From Brachypterus glaber (Eukaryota; Arthropoda; Insecta; Coleoptera; Kateretidae): a DNA stretch of 64,000 nucleotides. The translations under genes were made by a program, and so were the position numbers. The notes below the pieces were generated by a model. It made no database searches. It had not been told where the DNA came from and was given only the letters and a program-made list of their open reading frames with translations. The stretch covers positions 16,509,589 to 16,573,588 of the forward strand of contig OY294048.1 of NCBI GenBank assembly GCA_958510825.1. Reading direction: 5' to 3'. Within the stretch, counting starts at the first letter, position 1; the number at the start of each line of letters is the position of its first letter. Positions 1 to 13,217 of this stretch are shown here, one piece after another.

Positions 1-3000
1 GAGACCCGGTTTATATTATAATGATTAACAATTCATAGTATACTGTAGTCTGAAGCCGAAATTTAAACAAATTTTAATATTGTACAATAAGTCGAAGCAC
101 ACCCCTCCTCCAATTGCCGGGGTCTTATCAAGTGTAGTTTGACGCAAAAAAATACCCTGTTTTTATTTGAATAATATGCTAGGATGGTCCCAGAGACCCG
201 GTTTATATTATAATGCTTAACAATTTATAGTATACTGTAGTCTGAAGCCAAAATTTAAACAAATTTTCATATTGTACAATAAGCCGAAGCACACCCCCCC
301 TCCAATTGCCGGGGTCTTATCAAGTGTAGTTTGACGCAAAAAAATACCCTGTTTTTATTTAAATAATATGCTAGGATGGTCCCAGAGACCCGGTTTATAT
401 TATAATGATTAACAATTCATAGTATACTGTAGGCTGAAGCCGAAATTTAAACAAATTTTAATATTGTACAATAAGTCGAAGCACACCCCTCCTCCAATTG
501 CTGGGGTCTTATCAAGTGTAGTTTGACGCAAAAAAATACCCTGTTTTTATTTAAATAATATGCTAGGATGGTCCCAGAGACCCGGTTTATATTATAATGC
601 TTAACAATTCATAGTATACTGTAGTCTGAAGCCAAAATTTAAACAAATTTTAATATTGTACAATAAGCCGAAGCACACCCCCCCTCCAATTGCCGGGGTC
701 TTATCAAGTGTAGTTTGACGCAAAAAAATACCCTGTTTTTATTTAAATAATATGCTAGGATGGTCCCAGAGACCCGGTTTATATTATAATGATTAACAAT
801 TCATAGTATACTGTAGTCTGAAGCCGAAATTTAAACAAATGTTAATATTGTACAATAAGTCGAAGCACACCCCTCCTCCAATTGCCGGGGTCTTATCAAG
901 TGTAGTTTGACGCAAAAAAAATACCCTGTTTTTATTTAAATAATATGCTAGGATGGTCCCAGAGACCCGGTTTATATTATAATGCTTAACAATTCATAGT
1001 ATACTGTAGTCTGAAGCCGAAATTTAAACAAATTTTAATATTGTACAATAAGTCGAAGCACACCCCTCCTCCAATTGCCGGGGTCTTATCAAGTGTAGTT
1101 TGACGCAAAAAAATACCCTGTTTTTATTTAAATAATATGCTAGGATGGTCCCAGAGACCCGGTTTATATTATAATGCTTAACAATTCATAGTATACTGTA
1201 GTCTGAAGCCAAAATTTAAACAAATTTTAATATTGTAAAATAAGCCGAAGCACACCCCCCCTCCAATTGCCGGGGTCTTATCAAGTGTAGTTTGACGCAA
1301 AAAAATACCCTGTTTTTATTTAAATAATATGCTAGGATGGTCCCAGAGACCCGGTTTGGACTTTTGCCGGGGTCTTATCAAGTGTAGTTTGACGCAAAAA
1401 AATACCCTGTTTTTATTTAAATAATATGCTAGGATGGTCCCCAGAGACCCGGTTTATATTATAATGCTTAACAATTCATAGTATACAGAAGTCTGAAGCC
1501 GAAATTTAAACAAATTTTAATATTGTACAATAAGTCGAAGCACACCCCTCCTCCAATTGCCGGGGTCTTATCAAGTGTAGTTTGACTCAAAAAAATACCC
1601 TGTTTTTATTTAAATAATATGCTAGGATGGTCCCAGAGACCCGGTTTATATTATAATGATTAACAATTCATAGTATACTGTAGTCTGAAGCCGAAATTTA
1701 AACAAATTTTAATATTGTACAATAAGTCGAAGCACACCCCTCCTCCAATTGCCGGGGTCTTATCAAGTGTAGTTTGACGCAAAAAAATACCCTGTTTTTA
1801 TTTAAATAATATGCTAGGATGGTCCCAGGGACCCGGTTTATATTATAATGCTTAACAATTCATAGTATACTGTAGTCTGAAGCCAAAATTTAAACAAATT
1901 TTAATATTGTACAATAAGCCAAAGCACACCCCCCCTCCAATTGCCGGGGTCTTATCAAGTGTAGTTTGACGCAAAAAAATACCCTGTTTTTATTTAAATA
2001 ATATGCTAGGATGGTCCCAGAGACCCGGTTTATATTATAAAGATTAACAATTCATAGTATACTGTAGTCTGAAGCCGAAATTTAAACAAATTTTAATATT
2101 GTACAATAAGTAGAAGCACACCCCTCCTCCAAGTGCTGGGGTCTTATCAAGTGTAGTTTGACGCAAAAAAATACCCTGTTTTTATTTAAATAATATGCTA
2201 GGATGGTCCCAGAGACCCGGTTTATATTATAATGATTAACAATTCATAGTATACTGTAGTCTGAAGCCAAAATTTAAACAAATTTTAATATTGTACAATA
2301 AGCCGAAGCACACCCCCCCTCCAATTGCCGGGGTCTTATCAAGTGTAGTTTGACGCAAAAAAATACCCTGTTTTTATTTAAATAATATGCTAGGATGGTC
2401 CCAAAGACCCGGTTTATATTATAATGCTTAACAATTCATAGTATACTGTAGTCTGAAGCCGGAAATTTAAAACAAATTTTAATATTTTACAATAAGTCGA
2501 AGCACACCCCTCCTCCAATTGACAGGGGTCTTATCAAGTGTAGTTTGACTCAAAAAAAATACCCTGTTTTTATTTAAATAATATGCTAGGATGGTCCCAA
2601 AGACCCGGTTTATATTATAATGCTTAACAATTCATAGTATTACTGTAGTCTGAATCCGAAATTTAAACAAATTTTAATATTGTACAATAAGCCGAAGCAC
2701 ACCCCCCCTCCAATTGCCGGGGTCTTATCAAGTGTAGTTTGACGCAAAAAAATACCCTGTTTTTATTTAAATAATATGCTAGGATGGTCCCAGAGACCCG
2801 GTTTATATTATAATGCTTAACAATTCATAGTATACTGTAGTCTGAAGCCAAAATTTAAACAAATTTTAATATTGTACAATAAGCCGAAGCACACCCCCTT
2901 CCAATTGCCGGGGTCTTATCAAGTATAGTTTGACGCAAAAAAAATACCCTGTTTTTTATTTAAATAATATGCTAGGATGGTCCTAGAGACCCCGGTTTTA

Positions 3001-4133
3001 TATTATAATGCTTAACAATTCATAGTATACTGTAGTCTGAAGCCGAAAATTTAAACAAATTTTAATATTTTACAATAAGCCGAAGCACACCCCCCCCTAC
3101 AATTGCCGGGGCTTATCAAGTGTAGTTTGACGCAAAAAAAATGCCTTGTTTTCTATTTAAATAATATGCTAGGTTGGTCCCAGCGACCAGTTTATATTAT
3201 AATGCTTAACAATTCATAGTATACTGTAGTCTGAAGCCAAAATGTAAACAAATTTTAATATTGTATAATAAATCGAAGCACACCCCTCCTCCAATTGATC
3301 TTATCAAGTGTAGTTTGACGCAAAAAATACCCTGTATTTATTTAAATAATATGCTAGGATGGTCCCAGAGACCCGGTTTATTTTATAATGCTTAACAACT
3401 CATAGTATACTAAAGTCTGAAGCCGAAATTTAAACAAACACCCCCCCCCCTACAATTTGCCGGGGTCTTATCAAGTGTAGTTTGAAGCAAAAAAATACCC
3501 TGGTTTTATTAAAATAATATGTTAGGATGGTCCCCAGAGACCCGGTTTTATATTATAATGCTTAACAATTCATAGTATACTGTAGTCTGAAGCCGAAATT
3601 TTAAACAAATTTTAATATTGTACAATAAGCCGAAGCACACCCCCCCCCCCCCCCTCCAATTGCCGGGGTCTTATCAAGTGTAGTTTGACTCAAAAAAATA
3701 CCCTGTTTTTTATTTAAATAATATGCTAGGATGGTCCCCAGAGACCCGGTTTTATATTATAATGCTTAACAATTCATAGTATACTGTAGTCTGAAGCCGA
3801 AATTTAAACAAATTTTTAATATTTTACAATAAGCCGAAGCACACCCCCCCCACAATTGCCCGGGGTCTTATCAAGTGTAGTTTTGACGCACAAAATACCC
3901 TGTTTTTATTAAATAATATGCTAGGATGGGTCCTAGAGACCCGGTTTATATTATAATGCTTAACAATTCGTAGTATACTGTAGTCTGAAGCCGAATTTAA
4001 ACAAATTTTAATATTGTACAATAAGCTAAAGCACTCCACCCCCCTCCAATTGCCGGGGTCTTATCAAGTAGTTTGACGCAAAAAAATACCCTGTTTTTAT
4101 TTAAATAATATCATAGGATGGTCCCAGAGACAC
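1..4133 (+). repeat. Satellite array, 192-bp monomer
   Basis: About 21 head-to-tail copies of a 192-bp AT-rich monomer. Unit starts (gagacccggttt) are at 1, 193, 385, 577 and 769. Two monomer types recur: A (gattaac, gccgaaa, aagtcg, cccctcctcc) and B (gcttaac, gccaaaa, aagccg, ccccccctcc). Units 1-5 run A-B-A-B-A, so the array began as a 384-bp dimer; later units are hybrids. One unit at 1346-1443 lacks about 94 bp. After about 2940 the copies carry many 1-bp homopolymer indels and variable C-runs, as expected at an eroding array edge or from imperfect long-read consensus. The array runs off the left end of the window. No coding capacity. Confidence 0.97.
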
Positions 4134-4743
4134 GGTTTTAATAAAATTAATATATTATTAGATTTTGCCTGTCCCCTTTTACCCCACTTTACCCAAATTT
4201 CGTGAAAGTCTATACCCAATATTTGTTTTTTTAACAAAAAACGTTAAGGGGTTCTTCCGTAGAAACAAGCTCTAAAATTTAGTTAACCCTCTGTTGCTTA
4301 AATATATCAAAACGATTGTAATGGTTATATTATATCCCCAAAATTATTATTTTTTTATTTTTGTTTCAAGGGTGTTCAAAATATTTATTTAATATAATAA
4401 AAATAAAAATATTTTTCTGTTAGTGAATGTTAAAATATTGTGTGTTAATAATCTTAAAATAATAATGGCAAACCATATTTTACTTAAATATATGCAGTTT
4501 TATTTAAAAAAAAATGAGTGAAAATATGCAAATCCATATAATATATGGATTCGCATATTTTTCAGTATTTTTTTTTTTAATAAAACTGCATATATTTAAG
4601 TGAAATATAGTTTTCCAATTATATTTAAACATTTATTAACACAAACATATTTTTATCCAGGGCTATGGACATATTATGGACTCGTATGCGGTAGAGGGTT
4701 GAGTACAAAATTAACAGGATAACTGTTTGGGAAAAAACTAAAT
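4120..4743 (+). repeat. Non-satellite block of a composite repeat unit
   Basis: Sequence from the last satellite monomer onward (gttttaataaaatta, gattttgcct, ccttttacccc, aagctctaaaatttag) is repeated at about 4866-5118 with roughly 90% identity. The second copy again follows a satellite fragment. The block plus satellite fragment therefore forms a longer unit of about 745 bp, and the second copy runs into the assembly gap. Confidence 0.85.
4430..4655. repeat. Large palindrome inside the composite unit
   Basis: Arms of about 110 bp meet near 4542. The inner arms around ttaaatatatgcagttttat and its complement pair almost perfectly; the outer arms, around tgtgttaata and tattaacaca, are more diverged. 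It looks like a foldback or miniature element carried in the composite satellite unit. Confidence 0.8.
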
Positions 4744-4878
4744 CTAATAAGCCGAAGCACCCCCTCCCCCTCCCCCATGAAAAATTCATGCCGGGGTCTT
4801 ATCAACTGTAGTTTGACAAACAAAAATACCTTGCTTTTATTTAAATAATATCCTAGGATGGTCCCAGAGACCCGGTTT
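4744..4878 (+). repeat. Isolated partial satellite monomer
   Basis: Contains aataagccgaagcac, ccggggtcttatcaa and ctaggatggtcccagagac in the same order as the 192-bp monomer, separated from the main array by about 600 bp of the non-satellite block. It bears a private insertion (catgaaaaattcatg). Confidence 0.9.
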
Positions 4879-5118
4879 TAATAAAATTATTATATTATTA
4901 GATTTTGCCTTTCCCCTTTTACCCCATTTTTACCTAAATTTCGTTGAGAGTATATACCCAATATTTGCATTTTTAACAAAAAAGCGTTCAGGGGTTTCTT
5001 CCGTAGAAAACAAGCTCTAAAATTTAGTTAACCCTCTATTGCTTAATATATCAGAACGATTGTAATGGACATATTATATCCCAAAATTATTTTTTTTATT
5101 TTTGTTTCAAGGGCGTTC
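4866..5118 (+). repeat. Second copy of the composite block
   Basis: Direct-orientation copy of about 4120-4378 and cut off by the gap. The gap probably hides further copies that the assembler could not resolve. Confidence 0.85.
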
Positions 5119-5318
5119 NNNNNNNNNNNNNNNNNNNNNNNNNNNNNNNNNNNNNNNNNNNNNNNNNNNNNNNNNNNNNNNNNNNNNNNNNNNNNNNNNN
5201 NNNNNNNNNNNNNNNNNNNNNNNNNNNNNNNNNNNNNNNNNNNNNNNNNNNNNNNNNNNNNNNNNNNNNNNNNNNNNNNNNNNNNNNNNNNNNNNNNNNN
5301 NNNNNNNNNNNNNNNNNN
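5119..5318. other. Assembly gap (200 N)
   Basis: Exactly 200 undetermined bases, a typical scaffold placeholder, so the true length is unknown. Reading frames drawn across it have no meaning. Confidence 0.99.
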
Positions 5319-6290
5319 AGAAGGTGGTGCCTCAGGAACTAGGGGAATTGTGAGACTTTTGTATCTTATTTTTTAAAACTTTTTTTTTAACTTATTTATT
5401 TATTTATTTACACATTGACTTGTGTAAACAATTTTGTAATTGTGCTAGCACCAATAATTATGATTATGATTATGAATAACACAATTTATTTGATAGGTTA
5501 GAACAAGAATAGGGTATAATATGAATCAGGGAAACTAAGCCTTTAAACAGGATCCTTATGTCAGAACCCGGAGGAACTCCTAAACGAGACAAGCCAAAAA
5601 CTACGGGGAGCTACGCTCGAAGGACCAGATAAATGAAGACTCAGGATAAACAGGTGCAATCAAACTGGCGGAGTCATTTTTGTAAGCCACAAAGTGGACA
5701 AAACTAAATTTTCTTCATAGGCTACTATGGCGAAGAAAACTGCGAAAATTATATAGTTGGGGTGAGCAAATTTAAGGGGGGCTTTTATGAATAGGATCGT
5801 TTTGTAGTTTTTGATTTAAAATTACCCTGTATTAATAAAAATTTTATTGGAATTTATTAGTTCCTATTTTTGTTGTCCAGAAAGGGTCAGCTCTATTACA
5901 AAAAGAGTACCTTTATCGTATAATTTTAACTTAAGAAGAATATTTTATTGGGAAAATGTCAAAAAAATTATAGATTTTTTTTTTTTGGAAAAACAGTGAC
6001 AAATTCTCCCCATTTTACACTTCCCTGGTTAAAGATACCAAATAAAAAAAATTACATAGGATTAAGTAAAAAGATTCCTGAAGTGTTGCACCATATGGTA
6101 CAAAACATAGATTTTTTTTTTACTTGAATGAATGAATTTTGAACGAGAAATTTTTTATCAAAAAAATAGTATATTGTTTTACTAAGAGGAAAAGTGGAGC
6201 TTTTTTTTACTATTCTGTAAAATTTACGGACGACGGGAAGCGGAGTCCGGAAACTACAGAGGAGTAAAAAAAGCACTTTTCCTCTGAGTG
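5319..6290. other. Intergenic, nothing recognised
   Basis: AT-rich unique-looking sequence. No long open frame, no clear repeat partner in this window, and no RNA gene seen. Confidence 0.6.
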
Positions 6291-6299
6291 AAACATACT

Positions 6300-6823
6300 A
6301 TTTTTTCTTCAAGCATCCTATATATATATTTTTTTAAATATTAATTTTTGAATTTAATTTATTCAGTAATAAAGTATGTTTCTTTTAGTAAAATAGGCCA
6401 ATAAAACCCTTTCGAAATAAACTTAAACCTTCCTTGGCTCATTTTAAATTTTTTTCGTAGGCTAAATCGTACACTTTTCGCGATTTCGATGGTATTTTGT
6501 CTAATGTAGCATTTGCAATTTCGGAAAGATTTGTAGGTGTATAAACCATATATTCTTCTTCAATCATTTTTAATCAATTTCAGACAAGGTTTTTGCACAG
6601 AATCTTGAGTCAAGCACCTGTTTACATAATAAACAAACAAGTTTGAATAATGGCTGTCATCAAAGTCAAAGATTGCTGCCGCCAGTGGTAGTTTTGCTAA
6701 CTAACTTTTTTTTACGGCGTACAACAATGAACTCATTTTTTTACTGTAAAAAAATAGATCACTTCTAATTAGTGTGTTCAGTTATAAAATATGAACATTT
6801 TAGTACGCTTGAAGAAAAAACCT
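6300..6823 (+). mobile_element. Non-autonomous dispersed element, second copy at 29504
   Basis: The right 190 bp (caaacaagtttgaa, gctgccgccagtggt, gtacaacaatgaactc, ending acgcttgaagaaaaaa) recurs at 29504-29692 in the same orientation with about 90% identity. The left end near 6301 (ttttttcttcaagc) is the reverse complement of the right end (gcttgaagaaaaaa), suggesting short terminal inverted repeats. No coding capacity. Confidence 0.6.
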
Positions 6824-7604
6824 TGGGAGGATCATTTCTGGACCAATCTTTATAGAAACTTTTTTCACATTATATGTACCACCTATAAAAAGTACCTTTG
6901 TTTTTAAAACGTATAACTTATCACTTTTGGTCTGACCCCGTTCCTTCAAGTTAGATGACTAGTCATCTATTGTGTTTTCTGGTCTCTAAATCAATAAATA
7001 TAAAAGATCATAGTAAGTTTATTTATTACAGTGATAACACTAATTGTATACACAAACTAAATAAAAGTATCGATTTTTTTAACGGTTTTAACAATAAAAC
7101 TTATCCAGTTTAATTGATAGTAAAGTCAATGTTTTATAATTTGACATGTGGATATCTTTATTAAGATTTGTGTATGTCGGTTTCTTTACTGATTACTAAC
7201 CACAGTTTAATAGGGTTTTAAAATAAAATAATGACTGATAAAACCAATGGATTTTTAATTTGTTTTATAGTTATAATCTTTTTTACTTAATTGAGTTTTC
7301 AGAAAAAATAATAATAGCCATTCTGTTTTAATTATTTTTTTTTCACTACTAGCTTTAAAACGTACTATTATTTATTTACTCGGTTTTAAATCCACGTAAA
7401 TAAATTCTCTGCAGTGCAGTACAGAGTCTGCACCTAGAGCAATATATTTTTTTTCTTTTATACTAGGAGATAACTTTATAAACAATTGAAAAATGTTACT
7501 TTATTTTTCTTAAATGTAAAGACATGACCTTGCTTATAATTTCTATTGCACAAAATTCAACAATATTTTGTCATTAGTTAAAAACTAAACATGACATACA
7601 TTAG
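6824..7604. other. Intergenic, nothing recognised
   Basis: AT-rich; no supported gene or repeat found. Confidence 0.5.
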
Positions 7605-8120
7605 AGTATATTGAAGTACTAGTTTCATAAGATACGTTTTTAGCGCACGAGTACAAGTTTAGAAAACGAGACGCTTGCGGCGAGTTTTCTAAAGTACTAG
7701 TGCTCTAAAAACGTGTTATGAAACGAGTGCTTTATACGATTTTTTCTATTTTGCTCTAAAATTTAAAAAACTTATTTAAATTGATGACTGATTTAGGGAT
7801 TTTTGTTTCGGGTTGGCATTACAGTTTGCACTATGTTTAAAATTCTAAGAACAAATGATATTTTGATATATTTTACAGTCATCTCTTCTTTTTTCACTGC
7901 AATTAACTAGTCCACAATTTTAACACGGTAAAAAATAACCCAAAATTTTTTAAAAAATTAAACTTTAAATCGACATTGACATTTGCACGCAAAACGTCAA
8001 GAGATAGGCTTTTGTATGTTGCCAACCCAACAGAAAAAAAGTAGAGACCTCTTATGGGCCTATAAGAACACGCAAAATGCGTGTGATTATGAGCTTATAA
8101 GAGTCGCAAAATAGAAAAAA
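7605..8120 (+). mobile_element. Dispersed element with a leading hairpin (family F1)
   Basis: Opens with a stem of about 50 bp at 7615-7735 (tttcata...cgtttttag pairing with ctaaaaacg...tatgaaa) around a CG-rich loop (gacgcttgcggcg). It is followed by an AT-rich body ending in agagacctcttatggg and a small palindrome around cacgcaaaatgcgtg. A copy lies in opposite orientation at about 26915-27315, and pieces of the body have been amplified in tandem at 42259-43215. Non-coding. Confidence 0.8.
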
Positions 8121-9160
8121 AATTAATTAATAGAATATAACACATTATTTATTAAATAAATACTTACCCATAAGTTTTCACACATTTAAAAAATATAAAA
8201 AACGCTATCAATACTAGCCCCAGTGGTCAATTTTAAGTTTTGTCACAAGTATTTTCTAATTAATAAATAGACCCTTAAATGCCACCAAATAGCTACGGGT
8301 GTTTTTCACAAATGGTGAAAATTTGTGTCCCGTTATTTATATACAAGAAATATTTTTTTCTTTTCAATAATGCTTTCATGTGAAAGGTTTTTATGTTTAT
8401 TATTGAATTATAACATAATATCTTAAAATAGATAATGTATATTACATTATGCTCTTTTATATACGCTAAAACTCAGTCCCCTGACTTGTCCCCAATCCCA
8501 AACCATAGTCAAAGATAGAATTATCATACAAAAGTAATCAAATTGTTTAATTATCATGTACATTTTTAAATTCTTTAAACATAGTAAGTAGTTTGTGATT
8601 TACATTGAAAATTATTTTTCTTTGTAATTACTAGAAATTTTGAGCTTAATGTTGTCCGTCATTTTTGCATCCAATTTAGAACTTTTAACTCTTACACTCA
8701 TCCCTAGTCACTTATTTTCTTTATTAGAAAAAAAAGCCTTTGGACACGTTTGCTATCTCTTAACTGAGGAATACCCATATACCTTAAATTATAATTTAAG
8801 GTATAAAGGTATAGCTATTAGTGTATACATACATTTTTCTTATCTTATTGTTTTAAATCACTAAAAATAAGAAAAAAATATTTACTAAATAAAATTACTG
8901 GAGGCTATAATTTTAACACTTTTTGGTTTACCTTGCTGCTCTTTTAATGTATTGCTTTTAAGTTTAGAAATAAGGAATGACACTTTTTTAATGCAGCGGT
9001 TTATTTCGGTTTGGTGCAGAATAAAGTCATCTAATACAGGAGTTGATAATTAAATTTTATGCATCGTCCTTTAATATTAAACAAAAATCTATAATTTAGC
9101 AAAAAATTATGACAAAAAAAAAGTTTTCTTAATACGCAAAAGATTGAGCAAAACATTTTT
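8121..9160. other. Intergenic, one small palindrome
   Basis: Only a perfect 12-bp-arm palindrome (taccttaaattataattt and onward, 8780-8803) stands out. No supported gene. Confidence 0.5.
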
Positions 9161-9164
9161 TCCT

Positions 9165-10015
9165 ACTATCCCATATGAAAATGACATTTACCACACTTCT
9201 TGTTCTTTAGAAAACGCCTTATATCACCCTTGTTTGATATTTTCATATCACCCTAGTTTGATATATATGTATGTATGATTGCCTAATTTTGTTTAGATAT
9301 TTACGTTGTAAATTCTACGAATTTTACTCACCTCGTTTTATATGCCATTTCCACCTTTCATTACAGACTTTTTTGATGTCTTTTATGTTTTTCAATCCAA
9401 ATATTTCTGTTTTTCATGTCAAAAATAAAAACTATAGTTATAACCTTAGTATTTTGACCCAGCTGGCCAGGTCAATATAACTTAATATGTTTTATTAATA
9501 TCTAGGTTTTATAAAAATTACTTAATTTGTGATTTAGTTACCTTACATTTTATAAAAAACATCAATATTTCCTCATGAAATGTAAAACATTTTAGAATTT
9601 TAGTCTTATATGGTAGCATATCCACAGAATTCAAATTTTATTAGTAAACTGTCACATTTTCCTTAATTTAAAAGATGGGTTGCCTAACGGTTGCGGTTAG
9701 GCAACCCATTAAACAATGTTGAGCTTCCATAATATGTTGTATTAAATATATAACCAAAAAAACTAAATGTAAATAAAAAACATATTTCCTACATATATAA
9801 ACTTGTATGCTATTTTGTGTTTTGCTTTTCTCAAAAATTCTAGGAATAAGTATTAAAAATTAGAAAATATTAAATGAAGAATTCTTAAAGTTTAAACTTT
9901 ATATTTTTTGGGATCGTAGGAAAAATAGTGTACATAACTCGTTGGAAAGTGTATTTTTTACACTCGTGGGGTATGTCACTTTCCACACTAGTTATGTAAT
10001 ATACTATTTATTCAC
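9165..10015 (+). mobile_element. Dispersed element family F2, copy 1
   Basis: About 850 bp shared with 24770-25560 (minus) and 29975-30785 (plus). Shared landmarks in order: ttctttagaaaacgcc, tagtttgatattt, tttagatatttac, tttccacctttca, atatttctgtttttcatgtc, and a terminal hairpin starting ggatcgtaggaaaaatagtg. A perfect 14-bp inverted repeat (atgggttgcctaac, 9675-9688 and 9696-9709) sits inside this copy. No coding frame, so a non-autonomous transposon. Confidence 0.85.
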
Positions 10016-10679
10016 TAGTGGAAAAAACTTATCTTTTTTATTTAACTTTATTATTTAAAATAGTGCTCTTCTACGCAAAAGAGTGAGCACAATAACTTTT
10101 CGTCACTTTTAGTAACTTTTAGTCACTATAGTGTAAATAACTTTAATTATTTAAAATGGTGCTAAAAACAAGTGTTTCTATGAAGGTGTTGGATAAAAGT
10201 ATTTTACTTTTTGATATATAATCACTTCACAAGCCCCGGTCTTCCCTCTAGCTTTTGTAAGCAGAAAAGTGAGTCTGTGACAAATGATGTAAATTATGAA
10301 TTTAGATTTTTTTCATTTAAAAGTGAAAGAAAAAGACCGATTTAAACAGTTATTTTTCTTTTGTTAAATCGACCTTTGAACCTATAGCTATATAGATACA
10401 TTGTCGTTGGTTGTGTTTTGTTTCTGCTATTTTCTGCCTGTCTCTAAGAGAATTACGATGTACGATACACGATTCTCCTCTATATTTACGAACAATATCG
10501 TTTGTAACTCTGTCATAACAAACTAGAACACACATATTATGTAACAAAAGTTTAGCGCAATTTTAGTTATTAACAATAGGTACACTATTATAGTCTATAA
10601 TAGACAAACTCTACACGGTGTTTCTCAACAAATATAAAGTAAAAGAGGATTTTCTAGAGACATCATCTGCACTGAAAAA
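10016..10679. other. Intergenic, nothing recognised
   Basis: No long open frame and no repeat partner found in this window. Confidence 0.5.
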
Positions 10680-10910
10680 TTGAGTTCCTTGAATCAAGGA
10701 TATGTCCAAAGCCATATTCTCTTGTTTCAATAATAGTATTTCTTTGAACCAAAGTCAATGTCCTTGAATAAAGGAGGTTTAATTTAAAAACCCGTGCTCT
10801 TTATTCAAGGACATTGACTTTGGTTCAAAAAAATGCTAGCCTTGTTTCAAGGCTAGAGGATATGGCTTTGAACATATAGCAAGACAGTTGTCTTTGGTTC
10901 AAGGAATCCT
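10680..10910. repeat. Foldback made of CTTGAATCAAG-type dyads
   Basis: Arms 10685-10774 and 10798-10906 are reverse complements with interruptions. Each arm is itself a string of short palindromes of the form CCTTGAATCAAGG / CTTTGAACCAAAG / CCTTGTTTCAAGG. The same short dyad builds the structures at 14540-14720 and 15267-15391. Confidence 0.8.
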
Positions 10911-11374
10911 ATTTTTCTATATCTAATAATTTAATTGTTATTTAAATTGCAATTTATTATAAGCTTTTATTTAACTTGCAAACTTTGTTATTAGTATGTT
11001 TGTTTTGGAAAAATCTGCCAAAGGCTTTTTCGACCACTTATAATAAACTTAGAAAGCTTGCATGCTTAACTCTGCTGACAATACAATTTTATATAAAACT
11101 TACCCCCGAACCCCCCCTAAAATTAAAAAAAAATATATTTACCCACACAAGATAATTTAAAACTAAAATGAGGGTATATACTCAATTAGTATTAATAAAA
11201 TTTTACAAAAAATTTTACATCCCCCCTCGTCTCCCTATCACCCCCAATACGCGTATAAGTCTAAGTTAACCCCCCTCTCTGTTTCACCCACTTAAAATAT
11301 ACTTAGAAAGCTAAAATTTGGTACACTCGATTGACAAACAATTTTATATAAAAATTTTGACGACTAAAAAAAGA

Positions 11375-11835
11375 AAAAAATAAATTAACAGTAAAAAAAC
11401 AACATTTTTAGGAACAAGCTTTTATTTAAGTGCTCTAAAAAGAAGAAAATAAATCAATAGTAAAAAAACATTTTTAAGAACAAGCTTTTATTTAATTGAA
11501 CTAAAAAGGAGAAACTAAACTTTCAAGTTAATCAAACCCATCATTTTGTTATATTATACAATTTTATATGATATAAAAGCTTGTCGCGAGATTTTCTTGT
11601 GTAAATTTATTTTATAAAAAATCTCGCTACAAGCTGTTATATCGTATAAAATTATATAATGTAACAAAATGATGGGTTTGATTTACTTGAAAGTTTATTT
11701 TCTTCTTTTTAGTGCACTTAAATAAAAGCTTGTTCTTAAAAATGTTTTTTTTAATAATAATTTATTTTCTTCTTTTTAGTGCACTTAAATAAAGCTTGTT
11801 CTTGAAAATGTTTTTTTTACTATTAATTTATTTTT
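11375..11835. repeat. Large foldback element, arms of about 220 bp
   Basis: Arms fold about a centre near 11605. The inner arm reads atcaaacccatcattttgtt on the left and its complement on the right. The outer part of each arm holds two tandem copies of a unit of about 75 bp (acaagcttttatttaa, aaaaagaagaaaa). Non-coding. Confidence 0.85.
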
Positions 11836-12655
11836 ATTATTTGATGAGTTATATCTCAGGAACCATTAAACATATCTAATATGTTCCAAAAACCGTTTTA
11901 TTAACAATTTTCTAAGCCAACTTTTTTTAACGGAGATCTACTCGTTTTCAAGTTATTTATCAGAAATTCCCTTGTAGCAGTTTGTGAAAAAATACTTCAG
12001 TCATTATGTTTTAAAGAAACATTGATAGAGCTGTATCTTAAGAACTATTATTGCTACAACAATAAATTAAAAATAATTTAAAATAAAATTTTATAGGGAT
12101 TTTTTATATTATTGCTATTTTTTTCTAAGATTATTGGTTTTTGAGACATTTTGAAAAAACTTAAATCGTTTCATTCCCAAGAAGGAAATGTAGTGTCGTT
12201 TTTTAGTGGGTAAAATTTGAAGGGTTATATCTACATAACCCTGTAAGATAGAGAAATATTTAATAAATCTTTGTAGAGAATTTATTTATCTTTCTTTCTT
12301 CGTAAAACATTTTTTGTTGTTAGAGCAGCTATTTTCGGGTTATTCAACAAAAACTGTTTTAAAACCCTAGGGGGAGTGGGATTTTGCTCTCAACGGTTTT
12401 GGTTTCTAGTTAGTTAAAATGTTAATGGAAATATTTCAAAAATTTATTTTTTTGATCGGGAGTATTATTTAAGGGACTCATCTTGGTCTGGGTATTATTT
12501 GGTAACTTTTTGGATTACAGTCCAAATGTTACCAACTTATCGCAACAGAAAGATTCCGACAAAATTAAATTTATCTTTATTTTTTTTTTATTTAATATTG
12601 TTATTAATGAAAATATGACTAAAAATTAAAAATATAAATGTATTGAAAAGAGTAT
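11836..12655. other. Intergenic, nothing recognised
   Basis: No supported feature. Confidence 0.5.
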
Positions 12656-12662
12656 CAAGGAG

Positions 12663-13217
12663 CTATACACGGTGTATTTGAAATAGCGTAGGAAATTTTA
12701 ACAGATGATTCTACATCATAAAATATGACAAAAAGTTCCTATAAACATATGTCTAAAAATGCGTCATAAGGGAGCTACGCCCCTTTGAAAGTGGCTAAAA
12801 AAATCGGTTTTTATTTAATAACTCAGGAAACCTTTGAGATATATCAACGAGGTTCAACTAATCCTATCCAGGCCCGTTTGTGTGTGTTACTTTCATGTAC
12901 TTATTTGAGCCAGGGGTGTGCGAAACGGGGGGGGGGGGGGCTTATCAGTTTTTTGTCCCAAACTTTTTTCTGTGTAACTTTTTCGCAATTTTATTTTTGA
13001 AATATGATTCCCCAGGTCAAAATACATAAAAAGGTACTCTTGTTGTAATACTGTAGGATTAACCGTTTTCGAGAAAAGTTCATTTGAAGGTGAAATTTCA
13101 CGGTTCGAGGACGAAAAATTAAATACTAAAATGTTGAAAACCAAAATTTTGTCATATTTTATCATGTAGAATCACCTGTTAAAATTTCCTACTCTATTTC
13201 AAATACACCCTGTATAA
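12663..13217. mobile_element. TIR element, about 555 bp
   Basis: The first 67 bp (tatacacggtgtatttgaaa and on) is about 90% identical to the reverse complement of the last 67 bp (tatacagggtgtatttgaaa when flipped). It contains a run of 12 G at 12929 and no coding frame longer than about 90 codons. The ACAGGGTGT end resembles that of 17781-18101, so both may belong to one TA-flanked group. Confidence 0.85.

Noticed and set aside
1..4133. CRISPR-like array
   Set aside because: Repeats are 192 bp, contiguous and without unique spacers; the genome is eukaryotic.
5065..5376. Open frames of 83-103 codons spanning the N run
   Set aside because: Most of their length is undetermined sequence; they are artefacts of the gap.
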